Of a stretch of DNA of 64,000 bases, positions 39,144-53,300 are shown piece by piece. The stretch covers positions 74,945,533 to 75,009,532 of the forward strand of contig CM054120.1 in assembly GCA_028673005.1 (NCBI GenBank), written 5' to 3'. This DNA is from Tanypteryx hageni (Eukaryota; Arthropoda; Insecta; Odonata; Petaluridae). The first letter of the stretch is position 1, and every line of letters starts with the position of its first letter. A program made the translations under genes and the position numbers. Under the pieces are notes generated by a model that saw only the letters and a program-made list of their open reading frames with translations, searched no databases and was not told the DNA's origin.

Positions 39144-42100
39144 CATGCGTGTGTGTATGTGTGTGTATGTGTGTGTATGTGCATGCGTGTGTGTATGTGT
39201 GTGTATGTGTGTGTGCGTGTGCGTGTGTGTGTGTGTGTCTGTGACCGGAATTTTGTGGGTGCTCTAACTCAAATTCTAGTAATCCGATCAGCATAAACTT
39301 TCATATTTAGTATTTGTATTAGAAAGTCAATTGATCAGATTTTAGCTAAAATCGGTCGACCAAAAGTGCATGTTTATTCTTGTCATTTTTCCGTTTGGGT
39401 CAAGATTCTCCTGTAATTCTTTATTAAAGCAATTGTATTAAATAACATAAGTTATAGATAATTTTATTCTCTACAAATTTAGTGTTTAATAATATTTTGT
39501 AGAGTCAATTGTTAAGGAGATATTTCAGTTCAATACTGATAGCGATTCCAGCGCCGCCAACTCGTAAATTACCAACTCCATAGGGAGGAAGTCATCTGTT
39601 GGACACGTCAGATTTATAAATAATATGTTATCCTGATTTTGAAAAAGAGGAATAATTGGTCCCCCAAAATTTCTTGGCACCCTGCTCGGCTGCGTATCCC
39701 TGAGGAGGGCGATGTATGTCCCTTTTCGCACGAGGGGAATTTCACGCAGATAAATTTTAATTTTTGCAATTTTAATTCTTTTTCGCAACAGCTAGAGAAA
39801 TGTCAGCAAACAAATAGATAGTTGCTCACGGAATTATGGGTTGTCTCCTCGCAATCATGCTCGAAAGCCTCTGACAAAACTTAACTTTAGCCAATCGTGA
39901 TGCCATCGGATGCCTCCCGTGTGATCTCAGATCAAGGACAAGAGCGGATACTTGCATTCAAGGCATGGGCGAACAATAAAGACCTTGATTACCTAATGGC
40001 GCTTAGTATTTTTGCTGGCAGTCAAACGTACAAATTGACCTAAAAAACCCTTCCAGCTCAGCCACGATGCAGTTGAACTACGTTTTATCCAAATGTGCGG
40101 TTAGTCTCACCAGAAAGGGGTTTTGTTTTTCTTCTTTTGGCCTTTTGGATGGGAGAAAGTAAAAACGTGACGCGTTTTAACACTTTCTCTTGCATTTGTG
40201 ATGCGCGAGGAGAATTTTGATGATTTATTCCTCTGCTTCGCTTTTCACTGCATTCGTTTGTTTACCAAGACGGATTAGAAAAGTATTTTTAGATCTCCTT
40301 CTGTCCAAAGAGTAATTCTCGTAAAGATAAAAATAATCGATTTTTAGGAACTTTATCGTGTGAAAAATAGGTTATACCGTTTTAAAAGGTCTCGTGGCAA
40401 TATAAAACCATTCACTAAATTATGATTGTTACAATTTAACTTTTCAAAGAATCGATCAATAGTTTGTATTGAATGTTTTTAAAATTGTATTTTCTATTCT
40501 GTGATTTTATAAATGGTAGGCACCTCTTTATAAGCATAAGAAAAAACCTTGAATTAACACAATAGTCAAAATGTGTTTCCGAATCGAATCGTTTTACAGA
40601 TAAGTATCATACGAAAAAATATATTTTGCTTTATCCAGAAAAAACCGACTCAATATCACCAAGTTGTATTTTAATTTCCTAAATAGACATGATTCGTGCA
40701 TTCGAGTTTTGAAAAATTGCTGTATTTTCCTATGCAGCGACGTTCTTGTGACTCATTTTTTCGTATTTCCCGAAAGTAGCTTAGTTCGGCGACTTTCGCA
40801 CGTCTGGTTTACTTCAATTTAATCGCGAGAATGGTTTTTTCATTACGGAAAAACGGACGAAATCGCTCGAAATTTGCTAGGATTTTGCGATAAATGCTAA
40901 TTAATGAAGGGAATCCATATTGGCCCCGGTTCGCAGAGGAATGCATCGATTCAATTCGCATTTTCATGTAAAAATATGCGAGTTTCTGGAATGCCGAGCG
41001 GATATACTACCCCTTTGCGACCAACCCCTCGAGAAGTGGAAGACCCGGGTTTGATTCTCCATCGAGGCAGAATTTCCCTCCTGCATCCATTTCCTCTTAT
41101 GGTTCATCATTTTCCCGCGCGCGGAGAGTGAACGGTATTATTTCGAAGTACTTTGTGGCGCATTTCTCCCGGCAGGTATTCATGGCGATAAAAAGACGCT
41201 CGCTGCTTTATTACGACCGTTACCAACTGCACGCCGTCGGGAGCTTTCTCGAAAGTTCATATTAGCGCTTGCCCCTGAGCGCTCGGTGCGCGCAGGGCGA
41301 AAAAGTGGGAACTTTTATCCCGGAGAAATAGATGGTGACCTTGACCATTCACATAACCCGCTGCGTCCCGCTCAATCAATCTTAAATTAGTAAAATTGAA
41401 CAGGCGAAAAAGTTTACGTTTGAAATATGACGTCAAGCGTGCGTGTAAGGCATGTTAACATGGTAAACTACGCTTTTAGTTAGCTTTTAGTTTTATCGAA
41501 ATATCCGTGCCATTTATATTTTCATTGCCCTCTTTCGTCAACTTTTGCTTTCCCTTTACAATCGACAAATTATGGGAAGAAATGTTCGGGACCAAATATG
41601 CCTTCTTTGGTGCATCGCTGAAGGTCTGGTGAATGTCAAACTCTGCGCGGTGCTACTATAGCTTGCGCTCTACCGCCATTTGCGTGATCACGTGAGTATG
41701 AATGAAACCCAGTTTCACCAACTTACCCAACCCGGTGGGGTCGAGTAAAATTTTGAACATGAGGAGGAATGAAATACAGTTTCACCAACCCATTCCAACC
41801 CGGTGGGGTCGGGTAAAATTTTCGGTATACTCCGCATAAGGTAAAGAGGAATGAAAAACACTTTCACCAATTTACACAACCCGGAGGGGTCGAGTAAAAT
41901 TTTGAACGTGAGGAGTAATGTAAAACAGTTTCACCAACCCAACCCGGTGGGGTCGAGTAAAATTTTCGTTGTACTCCACATAACGTGAAGAGGAATGAAA
42001 AACTGTTTCACCTACTTACCCAACCCTGTGGGGTCGAGTAAAATTTTGAACGTGAGGAGGAATGAAAAACAATTTCACCAACCCAACCCAACTGATTGCA

Positions 42101-45100
42101 GTATATACTGTAAATGGATGGTAGACCGCATACTATTAAATATATGGTAGACCGCATACTATAGTGTAAATGTACCGGTATACCGCAAGCTATAGTAGCA
42201 CCCTCTGCGTAATATCATTTATTCCTAGAAAATATTCTGCAATATACATGCGTCGCACAAACTTTCTCGTATACGCATGAATTCTGATCTCGCTACAGTC
42301 CTTTTCGGCTGGAAGGAACTCCGAAGAAGAACTGTAGCTACAAAAACAAAAGAAAAACGCAGAAAACCTTTCTTGCACGTAAATAGTATTAATATGTTGA
42401 TAACCTCATTTATATGAAAATCGAATTCGGTAAATAGTTGTGCCATACATAAATATCAAGTATTATGTGGTCAAAGCCATATAGGCGGTAAAGCGTTATA
42501 ACTCTCGCATCACGTTAGATCAATGTTTCGCAAACGGTGGGTCCCTCTAAGAGAGGTCGCGAGAGGATTTCATGGAGGTCGCAAGCACTCTTCGCTAAGG
42601 CAAGTGATTTTATTCTGGTTTTAAGAGCCCTGAGGATATTCATTTATTGACAGGCTGTTTAAAAAAATAAAGAAAATTCTATAGCTTATCAACGTACAAA
42701 AACGTTTTTAACAAATGAATTATTTCTATGTAATAAAAACCAGCGAGAAATTATATCTCAGTAGTGATTACAACTTTTAAAAATAAACTATACACTACAT
42801 TTTGTCTGAACGATTTTAATACACACACGTTGTTGTAAATAAAATAATTTATAGCACTAACCTTGTATTTATAAAGAGCATATAATAAAAAAACTCTCTT
42901 ATTACTAATTTCCTTAACATCGTCACCCCCCCCTCTGGGGATCGCGACGACCAAGCATCCATGCGTTAGAGAACTGCGGGTAGCTGGGCGTAAAACTCGA
43001 TTTATTATGTCACCGGATGCTATACAGTAATACCCCGTTTAGCGCTGCTCCGTACAACGCTGATTCGATATTACGCTCTTTGTTCTCTGACAAATTTTTA
43101 CTTTCTCCACACGTTTCTCTGGGCGCTCTAACTCAAGACTAATTACCGGATCAACACTAAATTTCATATTTAACATTTTTATTATAGGGGCAAGAGTTGG
43201 TTAAAATTGGTGCACCAGAAGTGGAGGTTTACACGAGTAATTTTTGTCATTCTTTCATTTTTCTCAAATGTCTCTTTTGAATAGTTTTGTTTACATATCT
43301 CACGAAATTGGGCACTTATTGGTGGTATAGGGAGCTGGTTGTAAGGGTATGGTGTGTAGACCCTGTAACCATCTGAGAAAATAACAAAAAAGCTGCGACA
43401 GTTATTATATTGCTGGATTTATGGAATGTAGCAGATCTGCTACGTTGCGCATTTAAGGATTAATTATTTACAGTACAGTTTTAGAGTATCGGAGAGAAGA
43501 GCGGCTATACTAATATTTTAAAAGTAGATAATAAATTACGATTTTAAGAACGCATCTCCTTAGGTGCTATACTAAAATGACCCCGCATAACGCTGATTCA
43601 GTTAGCGCTCTCGTTTTCAGGAACGCATTCCCAGCGTTAAACGGGGTATAGTTATTTTTGAGAAATATGACTTAAGAGCTATGGTTTCTGAAACCAATAT
43701 CTTTTACTGAATAGATTTTAATCAAATTGGTTGTCGCCATTTTCGAATAATGCGGCATTTTGAGAAAATCGACAAGATTAAACTACCCTTTATCTTTGCG
43801 CTATGTCGTTAATCTCTTCAGGGGGTCTATTCTGGATGATAGTATGCATAATTGCGAGATATCATTTGATTTTTTAAAATCGCTTAGTCCGGAGAACTAC
43901 TTTTACGGAATCTGAGACATCTAAAACGTTCATTTCCATCAAAATGTCGAAGTCAAGTTTAATTCGCGATTCCAGTAATTTCTCCCTACTATGCATATGA
44001 AAAAGTAAATGAATTGAATTCATCCTGGCACACCCTGCAAGAACTAAAATGTTCATATACATTATCCAATTCACGATTCTTTGTTTTATTTTTTGCTAGC
44101 TACCCACGCATCATCCACATATTTTTGCTTCTATATAAAATGCGTCTTTTTCTCGCACCAGGTGATTCAAAATCTGCAGAAGAAATACGGCGACCTGTAT
44201 AACGAGCAAAATGTCGTCATCAGTGGGACGCACACGCATTCTGCCCCAGGAGGGTTCCTCCAATATATGCTCTTCGACATCTCCATTCTTGGCTTCCTGC
44301 AGCAAACTTTCACATCCCTCGTCGTTGGAATAACTCTGGTAAGAACTTATTGCTAACGTAAGAATTATTTTTTGGACAATCTAAATTGATCTCGGTTCCA
44401 AGGCAAGTTCATACCCGACTCTCATATAACACGAAGGATTAGTTTTGAAAAATTGCCGTGTTATGTGAGTTCGAGTTAAATGGATCCGTGTACTGTGAAT
44501 CCGTGTAATGTGAAATCGTTTAATGTGAAACCGTGTAATGTGAAACCGTGAAATGTAAAACCGTGTACTGTGAAACCGTGCAATGTGAAACCTGGTATTA
44601 TGAATCCGTGTAATATGACTCCATATGATTTGAAAAAAGTTTACATAACAAAATGGAGGTTGCGTTCTATAGACCTTCAGGCGCCCTCCTCCAGTCTCAA
44701 AATTCCCAAACATAAATTTGATGCGCATAATATGTATGTACAAATAGAGTGTTGTTGCCGATTATCTAATATATTATAGCCGCTGTGTCTGTGTCTCTGC
44801 GTGCGTCCCGCCTGCCTGCGTCGGAAGCCTTCCGGCATGAACGCAAATAAACCGGGAACGGTCGGCTCGACTTCGAAAAATCTTTCGCCTGAATACTCTG
44901 CCCGAACTCCTACAGAGTTTAAGCGGTTAGTCGTCACCCAGAAAGGCATGGGTGTGATACCAGGATAGTTTTCGTTTTTTTCATTTGATTAACACGAAAT
45001 CGGCTAGAATACGATGTGTTGATCTTTATTCCTTAGCATTTTAAAATATCTTACGATAGAGACTCTGACTCGAGATGTATACCATTTCACGCAGAAAGAA

Positions 45101-48100
45101 ATGAAGATTCTTATTCTTAACGCCGATTCTCTTGTTTAATTCGTGTTTGCTCATATTTTAAGTTTATATTCGATTTGCTCCGATTTTTCGACATTTCAAT
45201 TGTTGACCTCGGATTTTCGCATTGTTAGACTCGGGCTTTCAAGTGCATTTGCACGAAGCCTTCAATGAAACAAACGCATCAAGGACAATAACCGATTGAA
45301 ATTGTATGTGAAAAGTTTCGTGTAAATATAAAACAAATGAAACACGCAACGAAGAAAAGAAACGATTCCAATGCATTGTAATAATGGACAACTTAACATT
45401 TCAAATAGAAAGATATCTCACGCATGCATTGAAAATATCGTTCCGTTTGCAAGTTTTATTGTGAATTTTAAACAAATTACTATGTTGATAATGATTTTGA
45501 TTAATTTCTTTCGACATTGACGCGTGGCCGGTGTATTGATTACTTAACATTAAACAAACCACAGAACATACGATATTCTGTACCATCATAAATATTAAAC
45601 AAAACAAATAATATTGTATACCTGTAGTATAAATCATGTAGGTATGTGCTTTTGGTTATGAAAATGGTGTGAGCTATATAATTATTTTAAGAGGGGCAAT
45701 AAAGTTGGTTCAACTAATAACACTCTTTGTAACAATTTTTTGTCATAGGAACTATCACATTGGGTCACTTCACGCAAGGGTCTCTAGATGTTTGCAGGAA
45801 GTACTGCAACGGGCCCCTAGTCTAAGCTTATAATCAAAGCACTCTAGCACTGGAATCCCAAGTCCGACCAAACCGCGTTAACGCGAACCAAAATCCGCGT
45901 TGTAGCGAATGTAACAAGAACCCGTGTTATGCGCAAGTAGCGGATCCACAGGGATGATTGCGCATTCCCTCGGTTGCTCACATCGCCCCCCCCCCTTCCC
46001 CCGTGGATGCGCTATTAAATCAATTCCGCTAAAAATTCCTCGACGTAGCTCCGAAGATCAGGTCATTCGACTGATCTTGATTGCGAAAGATATATTCAGA
46101 ATGAAAGGTCGTCGGTCGCTGGTAAGGAGGCGACGAAAGGGGCGAACGTTCAACCCCTCTCCCCTCCCCATTCCTTAACCCTCCCCCATTTCCCATCCCA
46201 CCCTCCCCCCTCAACTATCACCCCTCTCCGCTCCAACCCCCTCCCCAGCCCCTCTACCCCATAACCACTCTCCCCTCCTCTCACCACGATGCTCTTTTTA
46301 AGTTTCTGGATGTCTGATACTGATATAAATGACGACATAATAATGGAATAACAAGTGGGAGAAGAATTGCGGAGCAAATAACATGAGCCACTTTTTTCAC
46401 AAAAAATGTCGCAACTGCCAATAAGCAACAAAACCCTTAAAAATAAAATTATTAAATACTTAATAATACTTAAAATACTTAAATATATACTCCCGCTGAA
46501 TTAAACCCTGGTACTTTTGAAAACCGAGGAGCCGTCCATTACATCAACGTTTCATCCATACATGCTTCTCTGCAAAAAAAATCTTTTTCTAGTATGAATT
46601 CTTCTCGATTTATTAGCAAAGCTCTGATGTATACACCGAGTATTCTCCGGAAACGTATTCAATATCTACCAAATTTTTTCCATGTTTAGCTCTTATATAC
46701 GCCTCTATAAATAAGCATGTTAAGGCCCTGAATCTGAAAAATTCTTTGCTCTGTAGGATTAGTGACAAACTAGAGAGTCTTGCAAGCGAAAACTCTCAGA
46801 TTAAATAGCGTCTCTGTGATATGCAGTCACGCTTAAATCGGCCTGAACAAGATCAACTTAGAAATGTCATTGAAATCCATGGCATTCCTCCATCTGACGG
46901 CGAAGATATTGTGTTGCTAGTCGTCAATACTGGGAGTGCCCTTGGAATTACGCTCGATGTAAAAATATTGACTACGCACATATGGCTACGTTCCACATCT
47001 TCGTCCAATGGTGCTTCAAGACCCTCCCCCATTATCGTTCGCTTTGTGAGATTTGGCACTGCGACCGATTTTATTCCGGCTCGGAGGGATAAAGGAACTT
47101 ATTTCCCCATGACTTAGGTTTTGATAACTCTCCCTCAAATTCTCCTATTTTCATAAATGAGTCCTTGACCCAAACCAACAGGAGGTAATATGCCCAGGCT
47201 CGGAGGCTTAAAAAAGACATCAAGATAAAATACCTGTGGGTTTGAAATGGCCAAAGCTTTGTTCGGAAAAGTGAAGGCAGTGAAATCCTTTGTATATCCT
47301 GCGAAGATGACTTAGAAGACATCAAATAGCAATCGGTACCTCGATTGTCCATAACTAAACAATCAGCTTCTGATTCCATAAATATTTGTCATGTAAATTG
47401 TCAATCTTTACTAGGACACTATGATGAATTCTGTGAATATTTTTCTACTAGATCTTATGACATTATTTGTATGTCTGAAACCTGGTTATAGCCATCTATT
47501 ACAGACGAAATGGTAAGGTTGGCAAACTTGAATCTAATAAGGCACGACAAACTAGGAAGAAACGGTGGTGGTGTTAGTGTATTCATCCACTCGAAGTTAC
47601 ATGTGTCTGTTCTTGCCACCTCTCCCTCTATTTACTGTTCAAGGCCTAAATATCTCATTATTGAAATTTCCTGGACAAATGCCTCCAAGATACTGTTATG
47701 TTTTGTTTATCGTCCTCCTAAAATTGGATTTCTTTCCGACTTTGAAAATGATCTTCTTAAATTATTTCCTACCTACAAAAACATTGTTATGATAGGTGAT
47801 TTCAATACTGATATGTGTTCTGATTCTTTTGATAGCCGTTATTTAAGGAACTTACTTTATAGTAATAATCTTCACCTTGTTTTATTAGATCCGACCCACC
47901 ACACAGCTACCAGTCATACCCTGCTCGACCTCTGCATAGTTGATGACCCATTAAAAGTTATTTCCCATTCCCAAACTCCTGTTCCTTTTCTTTCCCCGCT
48001 CGACTTTATACATATTTCCTACAAATTTAAATTTCCCCGATCTTCCCCTCTACCATTCACTTACCGTGACTTCAGCAACTTTGAAGTCGAAAAATTCCAA

Positions 48101-50239
48101 AAAATATTAACTCGCTATGGATTGGACGGTAGCATTTGGTTCGAACTCCATTGATTCGAAAATATTAACTTTCAACACTAACTTAATGGAAGGTATCAAT
48201 CTACATGCTCCCAAACGCACTTGTTATCGCAAACGTCCCTCTGCCCCGTGGCTCATCAAAGATATTAGGAAATCATTAAAGAAAGGAATAGGCTTCGACG
48301 TGCATTTATAAAATCTCGAAATCAACTCGTCTATGAAAAATATACAGCACTCAGAAGTCGTGTCAAACTACTGGTCACTGAATCTAAGCGCCTTTATTAC
48401 AACTCTTGCTCCTCCCGCTTAGCCGAATCCAACCAAGTGTGGAAGCAATTAAGGTATTTAGGGTGAATACGACAAAGAGACAATACTACCTCCCTAAATC
48501 TTTTATTAGACGAGATCAATGATCTCTTCATTTCTTCTCTTTCCCCTGACAATAGTACTTCCAAGCCACATACGTCTATTATCGACACCCTTATTCCTTT
48601 CCATGACAGAAATTATTACATGCAATATATAACTCTCAATACTTTACGCGAGTTTCTCTCACTCTGTAAATCTATTTCTATGGGAATTGACGAAATTCTA
48701 TTAAATTTCCTCAAACAGTCTTTTCCCGCAATATCTTCCGTTATCCTGGAACTTATAAATTGCTTATTATCCTTCTCTGTTTACCCTTCTATCTGGAAAT
48801 CGTCGCTAGTTCGCCCCATCAAAATGGCGAAAAGCCCTTCCTCTCCTTCAGATTACCGTCCAATCTCCATTTTATGTGCTATTTCCAAAGTTTTGGAACG
48901 CTTAATTCATCAGCAAACTACTGATAAACTTTAGAGGAGCGGAAAATATAATCCTTTTCAATCTGGGTTTAGGAAGGATTTCAGTACTCGGTCTGCTCTC
49001 TTAAAAGTCACTGATGATATAAGATATGCGATCGATAAGATAATGGTAACCATATTAGTACTCTTTGACTTTAGTAAGGCTTTTGACCGTGTTAATCACG
49101 CTCGCCTGCTATCTAAGATGAAAATTCTAAATTTTTCCTGTTCCGTATTAAACTGGTTCCAATCATATTTGGATGTCCGTCGTCAAGCAGTCAAAGACCC
49201 TAATAGAAACATGTCAAACTGGATCTCAGTTCCCTGTAGGGTTCCCCAAGTTTCTGTCCTTGGGCCCCTACTTTTTTCAATATACCTACTTGACCTTCTA
49301 GAAAACACAAAACATTGTAAATATATGCTGTACGCTGATGACTTTCAAATCTACTGGTATTGTCATCCTCGAGATCTTCCGGATGCTATCTCAAAAATCA
49401 ATGAAGAAGTCACTGCAATCTCAAAATGGGCCAATAACAATTCATTTATTTAAAACTGCTCAAAATCCAAAGCTATCATTATCGGTATTTCAAAACTAAT
49501 AAATTCCTATGATTTAAACACAATTCCTAAGGTTATGCTTGGAATCACAGCTATTCCCTTCTTAAATACTGTCCGAAATCTAGGAATTACAATGAATGAA
49601 AATTTTTCCTTACAAAATCAGGTATCTGACATTTCGAATAAAATCAACAAAATTTTATACCAGCTGAAAGTAAATAGGAACTTGTTACCTCTGACATACC
49701 CGTAAATTGCTTATATCCACCTTAATCTTCCCCCACTTCGACTACTGTTGCCTTGTATTTAATGAACTCACAGATCAGCTCGCCATCAAGCTCCAGCGCT
49801 CAATGAATTCCTGCATCAGATTCATTTTAAACCTTCGGAGAGACGTCCATATTTCCCCATATTTGTAAAACCTTGGTTGACTATCCACAAAATCCAGACG
49901 AAAATACTTTTGTGCAATATTCCTTTACTTGCTTTTTCTAAATAAACAGCGTGAATACCTCCTCAACCTGTTTCCACAACGGCCCTCATGTATGACGATG
50001 ACCACCAGGTCCGACTGCGGCCACATCTATTACCCGGCCCATCGGACCATTACTTTTCACAAATCCTTTCAGGTCGTCGGATCCCAACTATGGAATCAAA
50101 TTCCCGACCATGTCAAACGCTCCAGTTCTTTGAGCTGTGTTAAATCAAAAATGTATAGTTTATTAATACTTGATAGGAACCTGTAAAGAACGTTCATGCA
50201 TATTCATACTTATGTATTGTGGGTATATGTATTTATGTG

Positions 50240-50314
<75 letters not shown>

Positions 50315-53300
50315 CGGAATAAACAATTCAAATCAAATCAAAACCTATCCTAAAAATATGAATTCTCCTTATTGTAGGACCCCAGAGCGATTCCTCACAC
50401 AGACGGACATACAAGTCGAATACATAAGTGATTTTTAGAAAATCCCTAAAAATGATTAAGCATAAAAAATGTCGCTCGTGCAGTTAATCGATCGAGAAAT
50501 GGAGTATCATAATTACATAAAATTCCGAGCAATTTTAAAGATGCGATTTGCGAATCACTAGGGCAAAGCGATCTCCTAATTCAATATTTTTATTCTTTTT
50601 TTATATCGCAGATGAACCTCGCCATTAAATTATTCTTTTTCTTTTTCCCGACAGAGTATAACGAGAGCTCATGATAACATCGTTCCAGGGAAAATTTTCT
50701 TTGCCGAAGGAGAGCTTTTGAATTCAAGCATCAACAGGAGTCCGACAGCCTACGAAGCCAATCCAGAGGAGGAGCGATCAAGGTCAGTAGGTGATAGAGT
50801 GCCAGGAGTTGATTTTCTGATTAGTCATTGGAAAAATCGAGGTAACATTCCTAGGTGGGGAAAACATGTTGTAATCTTGCATGGAAAGTGAAAAGGCAGC
50901 TATGAATGCATAAAAAATTCAATTTGATGTTTCCCCGAGGTCAATATTATTCTAAGTTATGTGTTACCGTCCTTTTATCTCACATTTTATCTAACAAAAT
51001 CCCATTAAAACGCGTATCAGTTTGCTTTGAAAAATTGATGAGGTTGATAAAAATTTATGATTAACCTTCGGACTTAAAATTTTTAAAAATTTCCGTAATC
51101 GCAGTTCATATAAGATAGGATGATGCAGAATATTGTTTGCCATTTCAATCAAAGATACATGTAGAATGTTCTAATAGAAATCGCCAAATTCTATAGTATG
51201 AATCATATTCCTATATGCACATACATGAAACGGCCAACCGTTAACGCCTTTACCGAACTACTGTATAAGACAAAATATCAGATGAGGCAGCTCATCGATC
51301 TTTCAAGTGTTCGTTAACTATCAAACCGTGGATTTTGAAGGATGTCGTAATGGACCATCCCAAAATTAAATATATATCATGTATAAGTTATAGTAGATTT
51401 AAATCGACAAAATGTAACCATACAAAACATTAATTCAGCCACTCCGTGTGTAACGATTTTTAACGCGTTTAAGAAAATTCCCGAATAGGTAGAATGTTGA
51501 AATTTCCCAAGGAATGCTTTAATCACGCATTAAAAGTCAATGATGAAAAAAATCTGATGTGGCCACCACATGACTTTCTCCACACCTGTAATATTTCTAA
51601 AAATTCCAAATAAATGATAATAAATATTTTAAGGAAATGCGGGAAAATTTTAAATACCTTACAAAGGACAGAAATAAACTCAAACAGTAGTCTTCTAATA
51701 TTGGATTTAGCCCCAAAGCTCCATTAATTTAGAAAATTAAAAGGAGCGTAAAGTGTTCACAATAGTCGCCGGTAGGTAGTGTGGTGGTGGCAGCTAAAAA
51801 TTTTAGTTTTTACAATATATCTTCAACAATGCATTATATGGAAAAATGTTTCACACAAAGGTTGTAGAATATTGACGTTTCTATAACTTTTATTCTAGTA
51901 CTTTAGAATAGTTTTCAGTGACATTTAGTATTTCCCGAATGCGTCTTCTTTTTTTTCTTTTATATTTATAGTTTTTCGCCGTAAAAATATGAGCCTGTAA
52001 TAGGCCATCTATTTACACTTCCGCTATTGTTAAAATCACGGATATGCCAGTATCATTTTTGAGAGCGTAGGCTCGTCCTGCGGGGATGGTGCTGAGGAGG
52101 CTGGGGGATGGGAAAACATTGGCCAACCCTGTCTCCGTTAGTGTTGGGTTCGAAATGTTCTCCGACTATGGCATAAAGAGCATTGCTTCCGCTACCATTC
52201 CTCTTCCTAAAGGAGTCATCAGCGTATAACTGTTCTTCTTTCTCCCTTTGAATTTTACTCACCTTCTGCGAGTCTTCCCTTAATATCTGTGGGATAAGGG
52301 CCTTTCTGTTTTTGAGCTAAGGGCATATTCGCTGCCGTTTGTTATAGATTAGCAATTTTTTCTACATATGATAATAGCTGATATATCCGGAGTTTCTCGG
52401 ATATTATGAATAAATTTTTTCTAATTTAATTCAATTTAATTAGTTTTGTCTCTGTTCTGAACTTTTTGTTTATATATATGATTCCATTATAATAGAGATT
52501 GATTTCCTTTGACATAAACGAGGTCTTTTTATTCGAGGCATTATGAGTTGATTTTTTTGTTCTAGGGCGTTAAAAAGTTTTTATAACTTTTGACTTGAAT
52601 CTTCCGATTTTAGTTTGCCAATAAAGAGTTACCTATAATCTCATTTTTATACCTGCCAAAAAAAGAAAAAACTAAAATGAGTCTTTTTCTTCGAGGCATT
52701 TTGATTTTTTATTTCTAAGATGCTAAAAACGTTTGACCACTTTATTGATTTTTTTTCTAAGATGCTAAAAACTTCTGACAACTTTATGACTTTAGTATTC
52801 CGACTAAATAAATTAATTAAAATCGATCTTGAACCCAAGGAATGGGATGCAAAAATGTATCTTTCTCTTCCTTTCGATATAGAAGAACGTCACGCCAAGT
52901 TAAGTCGTTGGACCCCTTTCCATTTTCAAGTTTTTAGAATCAGGGACGTAGCTAGCCTCCTAACTGTGGGGGGAGGGGCCAACATAAAAGTCAAAAATAT
53001 TTGGGGGGGGGCACACAAAAATATGAAAAATTTAATACAACTATTAGGCTAGACCTGTATTTTTGTACCAATCCTTTGCTTACATTATCAGCAAGTTTTT
53101 TTCCTACCTCTTTAGTTTATAAAACCGATGTTTATTAACTGTTTGCTTTTATTCATAAATATTATGTTAATTTTTATTGATAATTTTAAATACATTTTTT
53201 GTATCATTTTAAGAATGATATTTTCCATACATTGTATTCTGCTGTTATAATTAAAATTACGTTTCTTATTTTGCAAATTAGAACAATATTTTTTTAAATG

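Larger units (their letters stand above)
27122..44161 (+). other. Ceramidase intron after coding exon 2 (17.0 kb)
   Basis: GT at 27122, AG at 44161. Elements inside are listed separately. Stretches where I see nothing recognisable: 28745-30240, 31560-32130, 32530-33150, 35105-35600, 36900-38940, 39445-41690 and 43655-43885. 30240-30660 has scattered TCCGGA motifs that may be a decayed pogo-like element. Confidence 0.85.
46690..50313 (+). mobile_element. Nearly full-length dead non-LTR retrotransposon
   Basis: ORF1 (46690-47330), endonuclease (47370-48160), linker, RT (48620-49453), C-terminal domain (to 50186) and a (TA)n tail (50240-50313) in the order of a Jockey/CR1-type LINE. Stops and frameshifts at 46806-46808, 47115-47117, 47488-47490, 48152-48154, 48932-48934 and elsewhere make it inactive. 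It is in the same orientation as the ceramidase gene and ends about 340 bp before exon 4. Confidence 0.88.
44339..50654 (+). other. Ceramidase intron after coding exon 3 (6.3 kb)
   Basis: GT at 44339, AG at 50654. Contains the 15-bp minisatellite, a C-rich run and the dead LINE. From 44640 to 46140 and from 46290 to 46680 I see nothing recognised. Confidence 0.85.

Noticed and set aside
41700..42090. CRISPR array
   Set aside because: Tandem units are contiguous with repeated spacers, in a eukaryotic intron; it is a minisatellite.
44381..44743. Repeat protein with HITRF-type pentapeptides
   Set aside because: A 15-bp minisatellite in an intron; the unit length being a multiple of three keeps the frame open.
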